Shown: positions 45,035-53,809 of the stretch, one piece after another
Layout: the number at the start of each line of letters is the position of its first letter
Numbering within the stretch: position 1 is the stretch's first letter
Source: Bacillus methanolicus
GTDB lineage: Bacteria > Bacillota > Bacilli > Bacillales > Cytobacillaceae
Assembly: GCF_028888695.1 (NCBI RefSeq)
Contig: NZ_PNFF01000001.1
Location: forward strand, 1,435,501 to 1,499,500
Direction: 5' to 3'
DNA: 64,000 nucleotides
Made by a program: the position numbers and the translations under genes
The notes under the pieces: generated by a model
The model's input: the letters and a program-made list of their open reading frames with translations, nothing else
Told to the model about the DNA's origin: nothing
The model's database searches: none

Positions 45035-45070
45035 GGAGATAAAAACCTACAATGTGTAGGATTTATCTCC
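45035..45070 (+). terminator. Terminator after the MNT remnant
   Basis: Nested stems GGAGATAAA/TTTATCTCC and CCTAC/GTAGG with TTCTT after it. Probably the original terminator of the toxin-antitoxin unit. Confidence 0.8.
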
Positions 45071-45136
45071 TTCTTATTTACTATATCATTTACTCTGAAG
45101 AATAACTAGTTAGTTTGTATCAGCACTATTAAAATA

Positions 45137-45577
45137 TCATTCAAAAGTCCTTTTGTAATTTTTTGTTTTAACAATATTTGGACCAGTTTGTGGAACATAC
45201 ATATCATATTGAATTCTTAACCCAGTCTTCTTCTTTTTAGCAGTTTTAAAATCACCAATAATATTATTAGCACCAATCTCATAAAATAACTTTGCCACAC
45301 CTGTATAGGGATTAAGTGTTACAATGTATTCTATAATTAATTGTATATTACCGGGTTTTGCTTCATACTTTTTAACAATTTTGTTTACCTCGCTTTTGGT
45401 CCAGTAAACATTGTAGCGGAAAACTTTATAGGTAGTACACGTCCTAGTATATCCGCTACCTGTACATTCCTTGACAGTTTTTCCAGCAGCACTAACTTGG
45501 TTTATGTTAGAAGCAAAAGGGACAAACACTGTAAATACTAATAACATAGAAAGAAAAATTTTTGTTGCTAACTTCAT
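45137..45577 (-). CDS. Small secreted protein, unknown
   Basis: 146 residues. A clear signal peptide (KLATKIFLSMLLVFTVFVPFA, cleavage probably after VSA near residue 30). The mature part begins AAGKTVKECTGSGYTRTC with two cysteines close together, then a basic region (KTAKKKKTGLRIQYDMYVPQ). ATG at 45577 follows AAAGGAGGATGTTAAAA. No family recognised; size and basic mature domain would suit a bacteriocin-like or matrix protein, but this is only a guess. Lower GC than its neighbours. Confidence 0.7.
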   Translation of the reverse strand: MKLATKIFLSMLLVFTVFVPFASNINQVSAAGKTVKECTGSGYTRTCTTYKVFRYNVYWTKSEVNKIVKKYEAKPGNIQLIIEYIVTLNPYTGVAKLFYEIGANNIIGDFKTAKKKKTGLRIQYDMYVPQTGPNIVKTKNYKRTFE

Positions 45578-46093
45578 TTTTTAACATCCTCCTTTTTCTG
45601 ATTATTTCCATAATTTAGTTTATTACAAATATAACCAAAATGTAAACATGAATAATTACCTGTTTTAAGATGAGACTTCAATACTACTAACTCGCGTTTC
45701 AAAAGCATCTTAATACTGTAACTCAAAAAGAAAATCCAAAATGATAAATGGTATGTTCTGCAAGAGCCTATAATTTATAAATATGTAATTGGAAACCAAA
45801 AATGTTAAGAACGGCAATTAAAATGTACGACTTGTCAACAATTGATCTTTTTTGGAATTACTTATTATAGAAAATAGAACTATAACAATAATTCTTGTCA
45901 TTAAACCGAAGTATGTAAGAGTATTGGATTAGTAGAATGATGGCCGTTTCTGTTTAACAATAATAATATTGAAAAAGAGCACTATTTAAGTGCTCTTTTT
46001 CGTATATGTCGTTGTTCGCTGCAAAAATCAATTAAAAACCTATTGGAGTTATTTATTTCGAAAGCGATCATCTTTGTTTCAGTTCCGTAATTT
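45578..46093. other. Non-coding stretch between the secreted protein and fruK
   Basis: AT-rich, with no frame that shows both a start site and protein-like content. It carries the secreted protein's promoter area on the right of 45577 and the fruK terminator at 45972-46000. Confidence 0.5.
45972..46000 (-). terminator. Terminator of fruK
   Basis: AAAAAGAGCACT pairs with AGTGCTCTTTTT around a 5-nt loop; T runs on both sides. Confidence 0.85.
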
Positions 46094-47020
46094 TCATTCT
46101 AGCTCTATCCCAATTTGTTTAATTGAAACGTGAGGCAATAATTTTTCGACTTTATCTGAAGTGCATAATCCAATTGAAAAAGCGGTTGCACTTCCGGCGG
46201 CGACACTGTATCGGAACGCTTCTTTAACGTCTTTTGTTTCTTCGTATTTCGCTAAGAAACCGGCTACCATCGAGTCTCCCGCTGCAACAGAACTTATTAC
46301 TTCCCCTTTCGGCACTTCAGCAATTAAAGCACAAGCTTCATTGATAAAAACTGCTCCCTTTGCAGCCAGTGAAACGATCACATTTTGGGCGCCCATATCC
46401 AAAAGCTGTTTCCCATATTTAATTGCTTCTTCTCTAGAAGTAATTTCTGTATCAAAAAATTCCCCAAGTTCGTGATGGTTTGGCTTAATGAGGAACGGCT
46501 TGTATGGAAGAACTTTCTTAAGCAAGTCTCCTTCGGCATCAACGACAAACCTGGTTCCGTTTTTGAAACAGATTTTCACAAGCTCTTCGTAAGTAGTTTT
46601 TGGCATTGCCGCTGGAATGCTACCCGCTAAAATAAGCAAGTCTCCATCTGTCAGGTGATTGATTTTTTCTTTTAGGCCTTGAAAGTCTCTCTCAGAAATG
46701 TGAGGGCCTTTTGCATTGATTTCTGTTTCTGTCTTTGTTTTTAGCTTTATATTGATTCGTGTATCTTCTTTAATTCTTACAAAATCGGTTTCTATTTTTT
46801 CATTTTGTAAAAAGTCTTCAATGTATTTTCCGGTGAAACCTCCAATAAAACCGAGCGCTCTAGTTGTTACTCCCATTCTTTTTAAAACTCGGGAAACATT
46901 AATTCCTTTTCCGCCCGGGAATTTCATCTCGCTTTTAGACCGGTTTAACTCTCCAATCTTAACCTCTTCCAGTTGGACGAAATAGTCAACGGACGGATTT
47001 AATGTCAATGTATAAATCAT
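46094..47020 (-). CDS. fruK: 1-phosphofructokinase (PfkB family)
   Basis: 308 residues. Start MIYTLTLNPSVDYFVQLE is typical of FruK/LacC. The PGGKGINVSRVLKRMG substrate motif and the C-terminal ATP/anion-hole motif SSVAAGDSMVAGFLAKYE (Asp base) are present. It phosphorylates fructose-1-phosphate, or possibly tagatose-6-phosphate. The usual partners fruR and fruA are absent, so it is an orphan. A possible cre box lies upstream at 47147. Start ATG after AAAGGTCGTGACAGT. Confidence 0.9.
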   Translation of the reverse strand: MIYTLTLNPSVDYFVQLEEVKIGELNRSKSEMKFPGGKGINVSRVLKRMGVTTRALGFIGGFTGKYIEDFLQNEKIETDFVRIKEDTRINIKLKTKTETEINAKGPHISERDFQGLKEKINHLTDGDLLILAGSIPAAMPKTTYEELVKICFKNGTRFVVDAEGDLLKKVLPYKPFLIKPNHHELGEFFDTEITSREEAIKYGKQLLDMGAQNVIVSLAAKGAVFINEACALIAEVPKGEVISSVAAGDSMVAGFLAKYEETKDVKEAFRYSVAAGSATAFSIGLCTSDKVEKLLPHVSIKQIGIELE

Positions 47021-47146
47021 ACTGTCACGACCTTTATCGTTATTTTGTTTCTATATGCTTCGAAAAACCGCCAGTCAAATGCGTGCTTAAAGATGCGAGA
47101 ATAATTTATGTCGTTTCGGAGTGATCTTCTTTGATCAAATCTTACT

Positions 47147-47160
47147 GGAAAACGATTGCA
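47147..47160 (-). promoter_or_regulatory. Possible CcpA (cre) site upstream of fruK
   Basis: GGAAAACGATTGCA matches the degenerate cre pattern TGWNANCGNTNWCA at 12 of 14 positions. Its position, 127 bp before the ATG, could be inside the promoter. Weak by itself. Confidence 0.3.
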
Positions 47161-47277
47161 ACAATCAATCATTTTCTAAAATTTCATTTTATTAAAATGA
47201 TTTTGTAGTTTTTTGAGCAATATAATAATTATATGATTTTGATTGCTCTTGCTTAACAAGTATGATAGAATTTTTTT

Positions 47278-47390
47278 CAATATATAGTATTAAAAATGTT
47301 AAAAACATACTATATATCGTTTTCTTCACAATTATTTTAATGGTCTCTTTTTCTATTATTGATTCGCTCGATGAGAGCGAATTTTTTTTT
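47278..47390 (+). ncRNA. Candidate small RNA, about 110 nt, in the fruK-doxX gap
   Basis: A plus-strand promoter-like pair TTGCTC (47243-47248), 17 bp, TAGAAT (47266-47271) precedes a perfect 11-bp stem (ATATATAGTAT/ATACTATATAT, 47280-47317) and a strong terminator (ATTCGCTC..GAGCGAAT, then nine T) at 47362-47390. No gene on the plus strand accounts for the terminator. The interval encodes only very short frames. Confidence 0.45.
47362..47390 (+). terminator. Plus-strand terminator without an upstream gene
   Basis: ATTCGCTC/GAGCGAAT stem with a T9 tail. It marks the end of the candidate small RNA at 47278. Confidence 0.8.
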
Positions 47391-47400
47391 GAATAATAAA

Positions 47401-47424
47401 ACCCCTGCTTTAAAGCAGAGGGAA
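47401..47424 (-). terminator. Terminator of the DoxX gene
   Basis: On the minus strand CCCTCTGCTTT and AAAGCAGGGG arms lead into TTTTATT, 70 bp after the DoxX stop codon. Confidence 0.75.
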
Positions 47425-47494
47425 AATTTAAGAAGTAATATCCGATTGTCATATCACTTTCATTTCTATTTAAAATCCATTCTCCGAATTAAGA

Positions 47495-47890
47495 TCAAAA
47501 AATAATGGCGTCAATTGAATAGCTTCCCGCACCAATTAGTGCAACCCCAATTGCTGCAGCTAGCAAAACAAGATTAAATTCATAACCGTTTTGCGCAGCC
47601 CAAAAACCGTTAGATCCATGAACTTTCACAATTGCCACTAACATTGTTCCGGCAATCAAAGCAGCTGCAAGCGGAGTGAAAAGCCCAAGTGCAAATAAAG
47701 CTCCGCCTAAAAATTCAGCTAGTCCTGCTAATAATGCCATCTGATACCCCGGTTTAATTCCTATTGATTCAAAAAATCCGCCAGTTCCTTTCAAACCGTG
47801 GCCGCCGAACCAACCAAATAATTTTTGGGCTCCATGTCCCATAAAAGTAAGTCCAATTACTAGTCGAATAATTAAAACTCCTAGATTCAT
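47495..47890 (-). CDS. DoxX-family membrane protein (MhqP-like)
   Basis: 131 residues, four membrane helices: LGVLIIRLVIGLTFMGHGAQ, MALLAGLAEFLGGALFALGL, PLAAALIAGTMLVAIV and LVLLAAAIGVALIGAG. The GHGAQKLFGWFGGHG stretch is typical of DoxX/SURF4-like quinone-related proteins. Bacillus MhqP is a DoxX protein induced by catechol and quinones under the MhqR repressor. The matching operator palindrome lies directly upstream (47939-47964), which supports an MhqP-like role. No dioxygenase (MhqO) or nitroreductase (MhqN) partner is next to it. Confidence 0.85.
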   Translation of the reverse strand: MNLGVLIIRLVIGLTFMGHGAQKLFGWFGGHGLKGTGGFFESIGIKPGYQMALLAGLAEFLGGALFALGLFTPLAAALIAGTMLVAIVKVHGSNGFWAAQNGYEFNLVLLAAAIGVALIGAGSYSIDAIIF

Positions 47891-47938
47891 TTCTCTCCAT
47901 CCTTTCGTCTATTACCTTTATTTCAAGATATTTTTATT

Positions 47939-47964
47939 CAATTATCTCGAATTCGAGATAATTG
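47939..47964. promoter_or_regulatory. MhqR-like operator palindrome upstream of the DoxX gene
   Basis: A perfect 26-bp palindrome whose left half is CAATTATCTCGAA. Its core TATCTCGAATTCGAGATA agrees with the MhqR operator reported for Bacillus subtilis mhq genes. It sits 49 bp before the DoxX start codon, where a repressor would block transcription. MhqR itself is not in the window. Confidence 0.8.
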
Positions 47965-48110
47965 TAATATATTTCTCTTTAAAATGTCAAATTTTTTTTC
48001 CTTTATGCTGGCGCAATGAAGGCTCTTACGTATCCCTCCTTCCATTAAAATTGAGAGTGAATTTTGTTGTAACAATCATTGTTACATCTAGTTTAAAAAA
48101 AAATACTTTT

Positions 48111-48545
48111 TTAACTGGATTTTATTTTTTGAACGATGCCGGTTGTAATTTCCTCCATCGTTATTTCTTCAAGCACTTTTTCCATCGCATTTTGTGCTTT
48201 TAGTAAGACAAGTTCAAGAACAGGTTGAATGTTTGAACCGACCGGGCAATTCGGATTGGGGTTATCATGAAATTGAAACAGTTCTCCTTCTTCGACTACA
48301 TCAACTGCCCGATATACATCCAAAAGTGTAATCTCATTCAGGCTTTTAGTAAGACTTGCCCCGCCGGTACCCGCACGAACGTTAACGAGCTCTGCCTTCT
48401 TAAGCATTCCCAGTACTCTGCGTATAACGACTGGATTCGTGTTGACACTTCCGGCAATCCACTCGGAAGTACAAACTTTATTTCTTTCTAGCGCCAGCAA
48501 AGATAGAATATGAACCGCTACCGTAAAACGGCTGCTGATTTTCAT
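48111..48545 (-). CDS. Rrf2-family transcriptional regulator
   Basis: 144 residues from the ATG at 48545 with AAGGGAGTGAAAGT upstream; the frame is open further up but without a site. Winged HTH: KISSRFTVAVHILSLLALERN, TSEWIAGSVNTNPVVIRRVLGMLKKAELV, RAGTGGASLTKSLNEITLLDVYRAV. Only one cysteine (NPNCPVG) is present in the region where iron-sulfur Rrf2 proteins carry three, so it is probably a YwnA-like, non-iron-sulfur member. Upstream of and in the same direction as the DoxX gene. Target unknown. Confidence 0.92.
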   Translation of the reverse strand: MKISSRFTVAVHILSLLALERNKVCTSEWIAGSVNTNPVVIRRVLGMLKKAELVNVRAGTGGASLTKSLNEITLLDVYRAVDVVEEGELFQFHDNPNPNCPVGSNIQPVLELVLLKAQNAMEKVLEEITMEEITTGIVQKIKSS

Positions 48546-48649
48546 TACTTTCACTCCCTTGTTGTAACCATTATAGTTACAATCCACATAAAAAGTCAAG
48601 AGAAAGGGCCCAGCATACCCGGTTTTTCTTATTTCTATATTAGAATGGA

Positions 48650-48740
48650 AGCTCATAAATGTGAACGACGGCTCATTTATCGAAATAGAGGCTCATTTAT
48701 CAAAATAAAAGCTCATTTATCAAAATAACGGCTCATAACC
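48650..48740. repeat. Repeat cluster D: about five 19-21-nt units
   Basis: Units of the form GGCTCATTTATCAAAATAAC repeat about five times between the Rrf2 start and the yyaL-like terminator. The first unit (AGCTCATAAATGTGAAC) has the TCATAAAT of cluster A. Confidence 0.85.
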
Positions 48741-48948
48741 TCCCTTTGATCACGAGCTTCTAACCAAAAAACAGCTCTATTACACAATAAAAAATCAATA
48801 TAGATATAAAAATAATTGTTTACGCCTTGTTTAGACATGATAAACACAAGGCGAAACACGAAGAAGCACAAAGACGATCGAATAATTTATAGGGGCCAGA
48901 TTCTTCCTGATGCTCCTTGTTGAAAGATTAACTTTCCTTTTTTTTGAA
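48741..48948. other. Non-coding gap with an inverted repeat
   Basis: CGCCTTGTTTA and a TAAACACAAGGCG copy (48822-48855) form an imperfect stem; GGGGCCAGATTC at 48893 is a weak relative of the GGGTCAGACCC word. No gene seen. Confidence 0.4.
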
Positions 48949-48983
48949 AAATGATTGAGGGAAAAGCCCCCCCTCAATCATTT
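48949..48983 (-). terminator. Terminator of the yyaL-like gene, overlapping its stop codon
   Basis: AAATGATTGAGGG pairs perfectly (13 bp) with CCCTCAATCATTT; the minus-strand side continues TTTCAAAAAAAAG. The stop codon at 48974 is inside the right arm. Confidence 0.85.
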
Positions 48984-51050
48984 GCGATCTTAAGTTCTTT
49001 CAACACATCTTTCAAATCATTCAAAGGTTGTTGGCACGTAAAGTTTTCACAAATATAAACAGTTAAATCAGAATCGGTAGCTGCATAGCCTCTCTCATAA
49101 ATTTTTTCCAATTCTTCTTGATTATTTGAAGTTAACGGAGCGAGTTCCGGAGTATAAGCTTTCTGAATGATACCAGCTAATTCACTGCGCTTTTCCGGTG
49201 TGCCGACGATAACCACTTCACGCATCGGAAACTCTTTCAAGAGCAAGCTTTGCAACAAAAATGTATGGCCTGGTCCATAAGATTCCACGTCATGTTTGAA
49301 GAAACGATGCATCTCATCCACTATATCAAACCATTTCGTCTCACCCGTAAAATGGCCAAGCCGAAGAAGGCTGACAGCCGCTGCACTGTTCCCGGACGGC
49401 AGAGCCCCGTCATACACTTGTTTTTCGCGGACGATTAATACTTCCCCGTCGCTTCTTGTAAAATAAAAACCGCCATCCAGTTCATCCCAAAAATGCTTTT
49501 TCATCTTTTCGGCAGTATTTCTGGCTTTGTCCAAATATTCCATTGAGAAAGTTGCTTCATACAACTCCAATAACGCCCATAAAAGAAATGCCCAGTCATC
49601 GAGATAAGCGTTGAACTTCGATTCGCCGTCACGGTATCTGGCCATAAGCTCCCCATTCACCACTAACTTTTCTTCAATAAACCGCAATGCTTTTTCTGCC
49701 TTTTCAACATAATCTTTATTTTGAAATGCCTGGCCTGCTTTTGCCAGTCCGGCAATCATCAACGCATTCCATGAGGTCAAAATTTTATCATCAAGATGTG
49801 GATAGACCCGCTCTTGTCGTTTTTCAAAAAGCTTTTGACGGGATTCTTCGAGCTTCGCCTTGCCTTCTGCGAGTTTCAACCCGGCTTCAGCAAAGGTTTT
49901 CACTATGTTCGTATGAATGAGGTTCGGAATATTTTTCCCTTCAAAGTTTCCGTCAGCCGTTATATCATAAACCTTGCAGAAAAATTCCCCGTCTTTTTCA
50001 CCGAGCACATCTAAAATTTCCTCTTTCGACCAAACATAATATTTCCCTTCTTCCCCTTCGCTGTCCGCATCAATGGCCGAAAAGAAGGCACCTTCTTCAT
50101 TCGTCATTTCTCTCGTGATAAACTCAATGATTTGCTCAGCAATTTCCTTTTATTTATTGTTTTTTGTCACTTGATAAGCTTCGGAATACGTATAAAGAAG
50201 TAGTGCATTATCATAAAGCATTTTTTCAAAATGTGGAACGAGCCACATCGCATCAACCGAATATCTGGCAAAACCGAACCCAATATGATCATAAATACCG
50301 CCATTCGCCATTGAAACGAGCGTATTTTCAACCATTTTCAATGCCATTTCCTTGCCGGACCATTTATAATACTTCAGCAAAAACATAAGATTGTGCGGAA
50401 TCGGAAATTTCGGCGCATCTCCAAATCCGCCGTAAACGCTGTTAAAGCTGCCGGCAAGCTGCTGATACGTTTTATGTAAAACATCCGCTGAAGGCAATTC
50501 CACACTTGATTCCCTTGCCGATTGTTTCAAAGCTTCCGCCGCATCAGTTGCAATCTTTTCAATATGATCACGATTTTTCATGTATTGGTCATACAATTGA
50601 ATGATCACTTCTTTAAACCCCGGAACACCGTAGCGGCTTTCTTTTGGAAAATATGTTCCTGCAAAAAACGGCTTTTGATCCGGTGTCATAAACACACTTA
50701 ACGGCCAGCCGCCGTGTCCATTCATCATCTGGCAAATGTTCATATAAATTGAATCGATATCCGGACGTTCCTCCCGGTCGACTTTAATGGAAACGAATCT
50801 CTCATTTAACAGCTTTGCAACCTCTTCATCTTCGAACGATTCACGTTCCATAACATGGCACTAGTGGCATGTGGATTATTACACCAAACTAGGAGTACCC
50901 AATAGATACGAAAACAGGTTTGTTTTCGCGTTTCGATTTCTCGAATGCTTCATCTCCCCAGGGGTACCAATTAACAGGGTTATAAGCATGTTGTAGTAAA
51001 TATGGTGATTTTTCAGCGATTAATCTATTGGGTTTTTGATTAGTTGGCAT
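48974..51050 (-). pseudogene. yyaL: YyaL-like thioredoxin-domain protein (DUF255 plus glucosidase-like), disrupted
   Basis: Three frames joined give a nearly full-length protein of about 690 codons from the ATG at 51050 (after GAAGGTGGTCAT). N-terminal DUF255: [20 protein letters not shown] then VFVSIGYS. The next codons should be [19 protein letters not shown], but a 19-nt insertion (TAGTTTGGTGTAATAATCC) precedes them, and the Trp codon between the two active-site Cys codons is TAG. A third lesion is a TAA after TKNNK at 50150, in frame with the downstream part KEIAEQIIEF. The rest (alpha/alpha-barrel, ending LKDVLKELKIAND) is intact. The protein cannot be made as one chain. Confidence 0.9.
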
Positions 51051-51230
51051 ATGACCACCTTCTTTCCTAATGATTTTTTTGTTAGTAAAATTTACATAAT
51101 TACCTTGCCACAAATTGAAATAAAAGATTCTCTTAAAGATAAAGAAAGCCTTCAAGCTTCAATTTTGTAAAAAGTTTAAAAACAAAGAGCCCCCATCACC
51201 AGACTCTTCTAACATTTTCCTTTCTTCCGC

Positions 51231-52421
51231 TTAGTGTCTTTGAATAATAAACTGATCTTCAAGCAATGTCCAATTTTGAGGGAAAGGCTCACCAAGCACC
51301 CAGTAGGCCACACCATTTAGCCCGTATTCTTTTACGAGATTAAACTTTGCCTGCATACTCTGTTCATTTTCAAACCAGACAACATGTTTTTTGTTTTGCT
51401 CATCAATGTAATTGAACCAAGGTGCCTGTGACTCATTGTCATAATGAATTTCAGCTCCTTCTCTGGCTGCCAGGTCAGCTGCTTCCTCAGGAGCGATTCG
51501 TTTGGCGAATTTGCCGCCTTTTTTATAAGGTAAAGTCCAATCATAGCCATACAATGGAGCACCCATTACAATTTTGTTCCGCGGAATCACGGAAACGGCA
51601 TAATCCAGCACTTTGCGGACTTGCGGAACCGGTGACACCGCCATTGGCGGACCGCCGGACCACCCCCATTCATAGGTCATTAGAATGACGAAATCTGTTA
51701 ACTCCCCATGTCTCTTATAATCATGGGCTCCATGCCATGGTCCTCCTTGTTCATCGCTCGTTTTAGGGGCCAATGCAGTTGAAACAGCAAAACCGGCTTT
51801 GCGAACCTGTGGCAAGATCGTTTCGAGAAAGCCGTTATACAACTCACGGTCCTTTTCGCGAATATGTTCAAAATCGATATTTAAGGCTTCGTATCCTTTC
51901 GCTTTCATCGTTTGAATAACGCCTTTGATCAAGCTGTTAGAGGCTGTTTTATCTGTAAAAATGCGATGAGCAATATCCGGAGAAAAGTTTCCTTCTGCAA
52001 AGTTGGTGATCACCATCATTGGAATCGCACCGGATTTTTTAGTAGCCGAAATTGCTTCAGCGTCTTTAATTGGAACAAGACTTCCATCGGCGTTCACTCG
52101 GTAACTGAAAAAAGCTACATATGATAAATGCTGGCTAACCCCTTTTAAATCTGAAACAGATTGCTGCGGGGTGATCGGCTCAAGAAATCCAATCGAGTTA
52201 ATGGGTCTTCTATCGTGGGCCGTCTTTGCCGGATTGACCTCTTGAATCCGCTTTGCCGGAGATTGGCTATGCTGTATACGAACAGGCGAGTTATCCCCTT
52301 TATTCTGCGCTGACGTGCCTTGTTGTTGTTTATCTTCAGAAGCGCCCTGTTTATCATCGTTTCCATTTCCGCATCCAGAAAGAACGAGAGAAAGGCAGAG
52401 CAAAATGACAAATTTTCTCAT
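51231..52421 (-). CDS. GH18-family glycosidase lipoprotein (spore cortex hydrolase type)
   Basis: 396 residues from the ATG at 52421, behind AGAGGAGATGATGTC. Lipoprotein signal MRKFVILLCLSLVLSGCGNG, a polar linker to about residue 75, then a GH18 barrel: ISATKKSGAIPMMVITNF, YEALNIDFEHIREKDRELY (the DxE-type catalytic motif is DFEHI), VILMTYEWGWSGGPPMAVSP and YGLNGVAYWVLGEPFP. It resembles the YaaH/YdhD/YvbX catalytic domains without LysM repeats. The likely role is N-acetylglucosaminidase on cortex or cell wall. Monocistronic. Confidence 0.9.
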   Translation of the reverse strand: MRKFVILLCLSLVLSGCGNGNDDKQGASEDKQQQGTSAQNKGDNSPVRIQHSQSPAKRIQEVNPAKTAHDRRPINSIGFLEPITPQQSVSDLKGVSQHLSYVAFFSYRVNADGSLVPIKDAEAISATKKSGAIPMMVITNFAEGNFSPDIAHRIFTDKTASNSLIKGVIQTMKAKGYEALNIDFEHIREKDRELYNGFLETILPQVRKAGFAVSTALAPKTSDEQGGPWHGAHDYKRHGELTDFVILMTYEWGWSGGPPMAVSPVPQVRKVLDYAVSVIPRNKIVMGAPLYGYDWTLPYKKGGKFAKRIAPEEAADLAAREGAEIHYDNESQAPWFNYIDEQNKKHVVWFENEQSMQAKFNLVKEYGLNGVAYWVLGEPFPQNWTLLEDQFIIQRH

Positions 52422-52727
52422 GACATCATCTCCTCTTGTTTTTTTATATAATTCCAAAACAAGAGGATGAATATTCTAGAGTTTCTGTAAATCTTCAGGT
52501 ATCTTAACCCATCTTTCTCTTGAAAAGCAACTAAAGTCCAATTTCTCCTTTTCTACCACTTGTACAACTTGTCCAAAATGCTATTAACCCTACTTATCTA
52601 TAAAAAATATTTACCTTTTTTTATAGAAATTTTTAAAAAATCCAATCTATGCATATAACAGAAAATATTGTAATATTTAGTAGTAGTTTGTCTATTTTTG
52701 TTTAAATTTAGAAGGAGTGTTGGTTGT

Positions 52728-53285
52728 ATGAAAAAAATCTTTGTTACTGCATTGATTGTTGGTTTCTTGTTAACAGGCTGCAACGAAAGTAGTACAACTG
52801 CAGTTAAAGACAGCAATCAAAATCAGCAAACAGATGAACCGAAGGAAACGAATGTGAAATTCGGAAAGGAATTTAAGGTTGAATTTAGAAACTGGAATGG
52901 GGAAATCGAGCAAGAAATTAAATTAAAAGTTGATAATGTTAAAATAGAAAGCAATATTTCTCCTGATCAAATAACGAATGAACAAAATGATTTTGTCGGC
53001 TTGGACTTATCTGTTGAAAATATCGGAAAAACAGAAACTAATGAATTTACTGTTACTGCTTCATCTTTTTCGGTATTTAATGATAAAGGGATGGAGATTA
53101 GTTCCTTTCCAGTTATTGGGGGAGATAAAGTTACATATAAACCGACAAATTTAAGACCGAACGGAAAAAACGAAGGAAGAATCTATTTGACTATTCCTAA
53201 AGGCGAAAAAGTCTCTGAAATTATTTATTACAACAATCTTATTAAGGATAATGGTGATAAATTTATATTTAAGGTTAAAAATTAA
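52728..53285 (+). CDS. DUF4352-type lipoprotein
   Basis: 185 residues from the ATG at 52728, with AGAAGGAGTGTTGGTTGT upstream. Lipoprotein signal KKIFVTALIVGFLLTGCNES; polar linker; then a beta-sandwich DUF4352-like domain (FVGLDLSVENIGKTETNEFT, FSVFNDKGMEISSFPV, NEGRIYLTIPKGEKVSEIIYY). Such domains have an immunoglobulin-like fold and unknown roles in the envelope. A palindrome AAATATT-GT-AATATTT at 52664-52679 precedes it and could be an operator. Confidence 0.8.
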   Translation: MKKIFVTALIVGFLLTGCNESSTTAVKDSNQNQQTDEPKETNVKFGKEFKVEFRNWNGEIEQEIKLKVDNVKIESNISPDQITNEQNDFVGLDLSVENIGKTETNEFTVTASSFSVFNDKGMEISSFPVIGGDKVTYKPTNLRPNGKNEGRIYLTIPKGEKVSEIIYYNNLIKDNGDKFIFKVKN

Positions 53286-53411
53286 CGAAAATCACACCAT
53301 TATTTCTTAAGTTTAAAAGGAGTGTTTTATGCACTTCTTTTTATTGTTTCAATAGTCTTTATCGAATTCATTCGCTTTTTTTCGAGTTAGATATAAAATA
53401 GGAGGGTTTTT

Positions 53412-53756
53412 ATGTATTTTCTTTCAGAATTAATCATCACTACTATTTTTACTCTAATATTATTACTCTTACCATTACAGATTTACTGGGCAATATCCAT
53501 TAGTAGATGGGCTAAACGATTACGATATCATCCCGTTTCCGAAGAACAAGCCCTTGAAGTTATCAATTTTTTTAGGAAAGTCTGGTATATACCAAATGCA
53601 CCGAAATACTGGGGAGAATGCAAAAATATTTATTACGCTGTTCTTCATTCACCTGTTGTTACATTTGAAACAAAAAAACAACTGTTCACTATTTTAGAGC
53701 GTCGCAAGGTATATGGACTAAGACCACCATACAAAAAGAAACAGAATCATTTCTAA
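53412..53756 (+). CDS. Single-helix membrane-anchored protein, unknown
   Basis: 114 residues. N-terminal membrane helix (SELIITTIFTLILLLLPLQIYWAI), then a soluble basic domain (AKRLRYHPVSEEQALEVINFF, FETKKQLFTILERRKVYGLR) ending in Lys residues. GGAGGGTTTTT precedes the ATG. No family recognised. It follows the DUF4352 gene by 126 bp and may be co-transcribed. Confidence 0.6.
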   Translation: MYFLSELIITTIFTLILLLLPLQIYWAISISRWAKRLRYHPVSEEQALEVINFFRKVWYIPNAPKYWGECKNIYYAVLHSPVVTFETKKQLFTILERRKVYGLRPPYKKKQNHF

Positions 53757-53809
53757 AAAAGGAACATTACATATGTTATCAGAAACAGGTATGGTATGTC
53801 AACACTAAA

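Noticed and set aside
47192-47452. 86-codon minus-strand frame downstream of the DoxX terminator
   Set aside because: It runs across two terminator hairpins and lacks a start site; treated as non-coding.
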